A program made the position numbers and the translations under genes. A DNA stretch of 64,000 bases from Rhodalgimonas zhirmunskyi (GTDB taxonomy: Bacteria > Pseudomonadota > Alphaproteobacteria > Rhodobacterales > Rhodobacteraceae), in the NCBI GenBank assembly GCA_030848925.1, contig JANFFA010000003.1:186001-250000 (forward strand), read 5' to 3'. Within the stretch, counting starts at the first letter, position 1, and each line of letters starts with the position of its first letter. Shown in pieces: positions 60,079-64,000 of this stretch. The notes beneath the pieces are model-generated. The model ran no database searches. It had not been told where the DNA came from and saw nothing but the letters and a program-made list of their open reading frames with translations.

Positions 60079-60633
60079 TCAGAATTCGATCACGTCGCGC
60101 TCGGTCACGATCATGTCGAGCGGTTGGTCCGTGGGTTCAAGCGGCAGGTTCTCCGCCTCTTGCGCGCTATAGGCAAAGCCGATGGCCAGAACCGGGCCGG
60201 ACTCGCGCAAGCCTTCCAAGGTGCGGTCATAAAACCCGCCGCCATACCCAAGGCGCCCGCCGCTTCGGTCGAACGCAACCAGCGGCACGATCAGGATTTC
60301 CGGACGTATCAGGCGCTCCTCTGCGGGGATCATCGCGCCGAACGGGCCGGGCACCAGCACCGTCCCAGGCGACCAGCGCGAAAACACCAGCGGGGCACCG
60401 GCGGCGCGGATCACCGGCACGCCCACCGGGCCATGTGCCGCCGCTTCTTCCATCGCGGCCAGCGGTGAGATCTCGGTGCGGATCGGCATGTAGCCCGCCA
60501 GCGGCGCACCCCGATATCCAGCAAGAACCTCGCTCAGGTGCCCTGCGCGCCCCGGTCCATGCGCCGCATGGGCGGCCTTGCGCCGGGCGAAGGCGGCCTT
60601 GCGCGCCGCGGCCTTCTCTTCTTCAAGGCTCAC
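60079..60633 (-). CDS. 5-formyltetrahydrofolate cyclo-ligase
   Basis: Converts 5-formyl-THF to 5,10-methenyl-THF with ATP. The 184-aa protein has the basic N-terminal nucleotide region (EEEKAAARKAAFARRKAA), GYMPIRTEI, LIVPLVAFDRSGGRLGYGGGFYDRTL, which is the diagnostic C-terminal motif, and GFAYSAQEAENLP. It overlaps the mgtE stop by 4 nt, so the two are translated together, although no functional link to magnesium transport is evident beyond the enzyme's need for Mg-ATP. The G-loop hairpin follows. Confidence 0.94.
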   Translation of the reverse strand: MSLEEEKAAARKAAFARRKAAHAAHGPGRAGHLSEVLAGYRGAPLAGYMPIRTEISPLAAMEEAAAHGPVGVPVIRAAGAPLVFSRWSPGTVLVPGPFGAMIPAEERLIRPEILIVPLVAFDRSGGRLGYGGGFYDRTLEGLRESGPVLAIGFAYSAQEAENLPLEPTDQPLDMIVTERDVIEF

Positions 60634-62066
60634 AGCAGCATCACCGCCGCCAGCCCGAGGAAGGCAAAGAAGCCCACCACATCCGTGACCGTCGTCACAA
60701 ACGCCCCCGAGGCCAGCGCCGGGTCGACCCCCAGTTTCTCAAGCGCCACCGGGATCACCGTCCCGGCCAGCCCCGCCACCACCATGTTGATCACCATCGC
60801 GATGGCGATCACCAGGCCCAGCATCGGTGTGCCGAACCAGACGATGCCGACAATCCCCATCACCACAGCGAAAATCACCCCGTTGATCAGCCCCACAAGC
60901 ACCTCGCGTCGGATCACCCGCCAGACGTTCGATCCGGTCAGGTCTTTCGTCGCGATCGCGCGCACCGCCACGGTCAGGCTTTGCGTGCCTGCGTTGCCGC
61001 CCATCGACGCCACGATCGGCATCAGCACCGCCAGCGCCACAAAGGCCGTGATCACGCCCTCGAATTGCGCGATCACGAGGCTCGCCAGCACCGCCGTCAC
61101 AAGGTTCACCGCCAGCCACGGCAGGCGTTGTTTCGTCGTTTCGATCACCCGGTCGGTCAGGCTGCCTTCGCCCACACCGGCAAGGCGCAGGATGTCTTCC
61201 TCGTGTTCCTCGTCCAGCACGATCATCGCGTCGTCAATCGTGATCACCCCGACCAGACGCTCGTCCGCATCCACCACCGGGGCCGAAATCAGGTGATACT
61301 GGTTGAACGCATAGGCCACGTCCTCTTCGTCCTGATCGACGGGAATGGTGCGAAAACTGGGTTCGGTGATCTCTGAAAGCGGCACTTCCCGCGGCGACGA
61401 CATGATCATGCCCAGCGTGACATAGCCCGTCGGCCTGTGCTTCGGGTCGACAAGGATCACGTGATAGAACTGTTCCGGCAGGTCTTCGCGCGCGCGCATC
61501 CAGTCGATCGCATGCCCCACGCTCCAATGCTCGGGCACCGAGACCACCTCGCGCTGCATCAGGCGGCCAGCGGATTCCTCGGGATAGGAAAGCGCCTGTT
61601 CGACAACCACCCGGTCGGCATCGTCCAGCGCGTCAAGGATCGCCTCCTGCTGCGGCTCTTCCAGGTCTTCGACCAGGTCGACGACGTCATCGCTTTCCAA
61701 CTCGCGCACAGCATCGGCCAGAACCTGCGGTGACAGGACCGAGATCACATCCTCGCGGATCGAGTCATCAAGTTCCGACAGGATCTCACCGTCGAATTCA
61801 CGCCCATAAAGCTCGATCAACCGCCGCCGGTCATAGGCGTTCACCTGTTCCAGAAGGTCGGCGATGTCGGCCGCGTGCAGCGGATCCATCAACGCGATCA
61901 GCCGGTCGCGATCCCCCGCATCCACGGCATAGAGGATCGCGGCCACGTTCTTGCGTGACAGTTCGTAAACCTCTTCCTCGGCACCGGGTTCAGAATGGTC
62001 TGTGTCGACCGCCGATTCGCCCTCTCTCAGGGCCTTGTCTTCGTCTTTGCGCTGATCTTCGCTCAT
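60630..62066 (-). CDS. mgtE: Magnesium transporter MgtE
   Basis: A Mg2+-gated Mg2+ channel of the inner membrane, 478 aa. A cytoplasmic MgtE_N superhelical domain (about 30-150) and two CBS domains (about 155-280) sense cytoplasmic magnesium, and a five-helix pore domain (about 305-478) follows with the conserved PIVASMGGNAGTQSL motif. The N-terminal 25 residues are charged. The start ATG gives the family length. It is the upstream gene of the cyclo-ligase pair. Confidence 0.95.
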   Translation of the reverse strand: MSEDQRKDEDKALREGESAVDTDHSEPGAEEEVYELSRKNVAAILYAVDAGDRDRLIALMDPLHAADIADLLEQVNAYDRRRLIELYGREFDGEILSELDDSIREDVISVLSPQVLADAVRELESDDVVDLVEDLEEPQQEAILDALDDADRVVVEQALSYPEESAGRLMQREVVSVPEHWSVGHAIDWMRAREDLPEQFYHVILVDPKHRPTGYVTLGMIMSSPREVPLSEITEPSFRTIPVDQDEEDVAYAFNQYHLISAPVVDADERLVGVITIDDAMIVLDEEHEEDILRLAGVGEGSLTDRVIETTKQRLPWLAVNLVTAVLASLVIAQFEGVITAFVALAVLMPIVASMGGNAGTQSLTVAVRAIATKDLTGSNVWRVIRREVLVGLINGVIFAVVMGIVGIVWFGTPMLGLVIAIAMVINMVVAGLAGTVIPVALEKLGVDPALASGAFVTTVTDVVGFFAFLGLAAVMLL

Positions 62067-62188
62067 GCTTGCCCGGCCCCCGCGTCATGGCCCGAAACTG
62101 CCGTCGGACCTCGCCGGACCATAGTGGAAAACGCCCCCCCGAAACAATGCCCCGAACAGCGCAAAGCACCTGAAAAGACACCAACCGC

Positions 62189-62635
62189 TCAGCAGCCGCC
62201 CATCCGCGTGGCAAGCACCATCACCCAGATATCGCCGCGCTGCCGGATCACCCCGATCTCGCGCGCCTTGGGCAGGGTCAGGTTGCGCAAATGCCCCTTC
62301 GAGCCGATCCAAGAGCGCATCACCGCGCGCGCATCACGCTGCCCTTTGGCGATGTTCTCGGCCACGATGCAAAAGCGATAACCCTGCCGTTTCACCCGCG
62401 CCCCCACGCTCGACCCGTCCGATCCGGCATGCCCGAAGAAACCCCGCTGCGCCATGTCGCGCCCATGCGCCTCGGCCGCTGCTTCAAGAGCGGGCGAAAT
62501 TTCCAGCGCCGCCAACCCCCGCTCGGCGCGAAACGCATTGGTCAGCTGCACGACCTCGCGCGCCGGTTCGCCCCGTGCGGCCAACCCCACGACCAGAAGC
62601 CCAAGGACCACGATCCAGCGCAAAGCAAACCGCAT
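62189..62635 (-). CDS. Secreted CAP/SCP domain protein (YkwD-like)
   Basis: A 148-aa exported protein. A signal peptide (about 1-20) precedes a CAP (SCP/PR-1) domain: LTNAFRAERGLAAL, AEAHGRDMAQRGFFGHAGSDGSS with the paired histidines, and IAENIAKG-like FCIVAENIAKG with the glutamate. The three-residue set His/Glu/His of the CAP cavity is present. Bacterial members have no agreed function. The start, ATG 62635, lies 2 bp after the upstream deaminase stop, so they form an operon. Confidence 0.87.
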   Translation of the reverse strand: MRFALRWIVVLGLLVVGLAARGEPAREVVQLTNAFRAERGLAALEISPALEAAAEAHGRDMAQRGFFGHAGSDGSSVGARVKRQGYRFCIVAENIAKGQRDARAVMRSWIGSKGHLRNLTLPKAREIGVIRQRGDIWVMVLATRMGGC

Positions 62636-62637
62636 CC

Positions 62638-63981
62638 TCACCCCTCCGCCAAGCGCCGCGCCAGCGCGTCCTGCCGGGCCACAGCCGCGCCCAGATCGAT
62701 CGTCGCCAGCCGCCCGGCGCGCACCACCGCGCGCCCCTCGACCAACAGGTCCCGCACCCGCCGTGGCCCCGCCAGAAGCAGCGCCGCCTTGTCCCAGCTG
62801 CCCGCGCTCTCGATCCCCGAAACATCCCAGATCGCCACATCCGCCCGCTTGCCCACGGCCAGCCGCCCGCAATCGGGCCGGCCCAGCACATCCGCCCCGC
62901 CGCGCGTGGCGATCTCAAGCGCCTCGCGCGCGCTCATCGCATCCGCGCCCCGCGCGACCCGTTGCAACAACATCAACTGGCGCGCCTCGCCCGCCAGATC
63001 GCCACCGTCGTTGCTGGCCGAGCCATCGACGCCCAGCCCCACCTTGACCCCGGCATCGCGCATCGCGCGCACCGGCGCGATGCCACTGCCCAACCGGCAG
63101 TTGGAACAGGGGCAATGCGCCACCCCCGTCCCGGACCCGGCGAACAGGTCGATTTCGCGCCCGTCTAGCTTCACGCAATGCGCGTGCCACACGTCCGGCC
63201 CGGTCCAGCCCAGATCCTCGGCGTATTGCCCGGGGCGACAGCCGAACATCTCTTCGCTGTAAGCGATATCCTCGTCATTCTCGGCCAAGTGAGTGTGCAG
63301 CATCACCCCCTTGTCGCGCGCAAGCAGCGCCGCATCGCGCATCAACTCCCGACTGACCGAAAAGGGCGAACAGGGCGCGATCCCCACCCGGCACATCGAC
63401 CCCTCCGACGCATCGTGATGCGCGTCGATCACCCGGATACAATCCTCAAGTATCGCCGCTTCCTTCTCGACAAGGCTGTCGGGCGGCAATCCCCCGTCAC
63501 TCTCGCCAATGCTCATCGCGCCGCGCGTCGGGTGAAACCGCAAGCCCACCTCGCGCGCCGCCGCGATGGTGTCATCCAGCCGCGCACCGTTGGGATACAG
63601 GTAAAGGTGATCCGAACTCAGCGAACAGCCCGACAGCGCCAATTCAGCCAGCCCCACCTGCGCGCTGACGAACATCTCTTCCGGCCCCATCCGCGCCCAG
63701 ATCGGATAAAGCGTCTTGAGCCAGCCGAACAAAAGCGCATCCTGCCCGCCCGGCACGGCGCGGGTCATGCTCTGGTAAAGGTGGTGATGGGTGTTGACCA
63801 AACCGGGCGTCACAACGCATCCGGCGGCATCAATCACCTCGGCACCGACCCGCTCGGGAAGGTCATGTCCGATCCCGGCGATCACCCCATCGCGGATCAG
63901 GATATCCGCCCCGCGCAATTCCTCGCGGGCATCGTTCATCGTCAGGACGTGATCGGCCCCCCGGATCAGGATTTCACTCAT
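62638..63981 (-). CDS. 8-oxoguanine deaminase-like amidohydrolase
   Basis: A 447-aa amidohydrolase of the TRZ/ATZ group, closest by motif to 8-oxoguanine deaminase, which makes urate from 8-oxoguanine. Metal ligands are in NTHHHLYQ (63-70), THLAENDED (His) and GLGVDGSASND (Asp); the region LFGWLKTLYPIWARMGPEEM matches that subgroup. A related isoxanthopterin or other aminohydrolase is the alternative. AAGGAGAG precedes the ATG. The CAP-domain gene follows immediately. Confidence 0.85.
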   Translation of the reverse strand: MSEILIRGADHVLTMNDAREELRGADILIRDGVIAGIGHDLPERVGAEVIDAAGCVVTPGLVNTHHHLYQSMTRAVPGGQDALLFGWLKTLYPIWARMGPEEMFVSAQVGLAELALSGCSLSSDHLYLYPNGARLDDTIAAAREVGLRFHPTRGAMSIGESDGGLPPDSLVEKEAAILEDCIRVIDAHHDASEGSMCRVGIAPCSPFSVSRELMRDAALLARDKGVMLHTHLAENDEDIAYSEEMFGCRPGQYAEDLGWTGPDVWHAHCVKLDGREIDLFAGSGTGVAHCPCSNCRLGSGIAPVRAMRDAGVKVGLGVDGSASNDGGDLAGEARQLMLLQRVARGADAMSAREALEIATRGGADVLGRPDCGRLAVGKRADVAIWDVSGIESAGSWDKAALLLAGPRRVRDLLVEGRAVVRAGRLATIDLGAAVARQDALARRLAEG

Positions 63982-64000
63982 TCGGCTCTCTCCTTGGCTG

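Overview
This window looks like a chromosomal segment from a GC-rich alphaproteobacterium of the order Rhodobacterales (Roseobacter/Rhodobacter group). The gene set points that way: ybgC-tolQRAB, a MaeB-type malic enzyme, PrpE with a TTTGCAAA-type upstream region, a fused LivH/LivM permease, a PCuAC chaperone next to a DUF2946-like protein, and many copies of a GC-rich intergenic hairpin element (an arm such as GGGGGC, then a TATTT...GAAG tail) that I associate with this group. Gene density is high and most genes sit in tight operons with ATGA-type 4-nt overlaps. I see no rRNA, tRNA, CRISPR array, transposase or prophage.

Layout. 1-9 kb: a 5'-truncated sterol-desaturase-like hydroxylase, uvrC, an operon of a cytoplasmic S49 peptidase, a zinc-ribbon microprotein, a CaCA antiporter and a pteridine-reductase-like SDR, then an ABC-2 exporter and a methyltransferase. 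9-13 kb: ybgC-tolQRAB without the usual downstream pal. 13-19.3 kb: class II HMG-CoA reductase, prpE with ScfR-type half-sites upstream, a small membrane protein, and maeB. 19.5-25.3 kb: a nucleoside-salvage operon (VOC/cupin/cupin protein, cdd, deoA, deoB, add, upp). 25-29.7 kb: a secreted SPOR protein, small membrane proteins, an esterase, cytochrome b561 and a MarR regulator.

29.7-42.9 kb is the most distinctive metabolic block. It is a long minus-strand array encoding a molybdenum hydroxylase (FAD subunit plus a fused FeS/Mo subunit), a 6-hydroxynicotinate-reductase-like FeS protein, a UPF0280 protein, two DUF1185 paralogues and a complete branched-chain-amino-acid-type ABC importer, with a cyclase/isatin-hydrolase-like enzyme upstream and a MarR regulator downstream. 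I read it as an uptake-and-degradation pathway for an N-heterocyclic acid. The ring-opening step is not assigned to a known enzyme, so the DUF1185 and UPF0280 proteins are candidates.

42.9-54.7 kb: a lipoprotein, LMW phosphatase/M50 protease pair, sirtuin, copper proteins, rpmB, a GNAT, a heterodimeric ABC exporter preceded by a 10-codon leader ORF, msrB-msrA and ilvD. 54.8-56.1 kb: an AT-richer insert with a second-type methionine aminopeptidase divergent from a ParD-like ribbon-helix-helix protein, possibly an undescribed paired module. 56-64 kb: an SLC13 transporter, EamA exporter and YmdB-type phosphodiesterase operon, 5-formyl-THF cyclo-ligase with mgtE, a CAP-domain protein and an 8-oxoguanine-deaminase-like enzyme. 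Two long perfect hairpins whose loops are canonical four-tract G-quadruplex motifs sit directly behind the stop codons of msrA and the cyclo-ligase gene.
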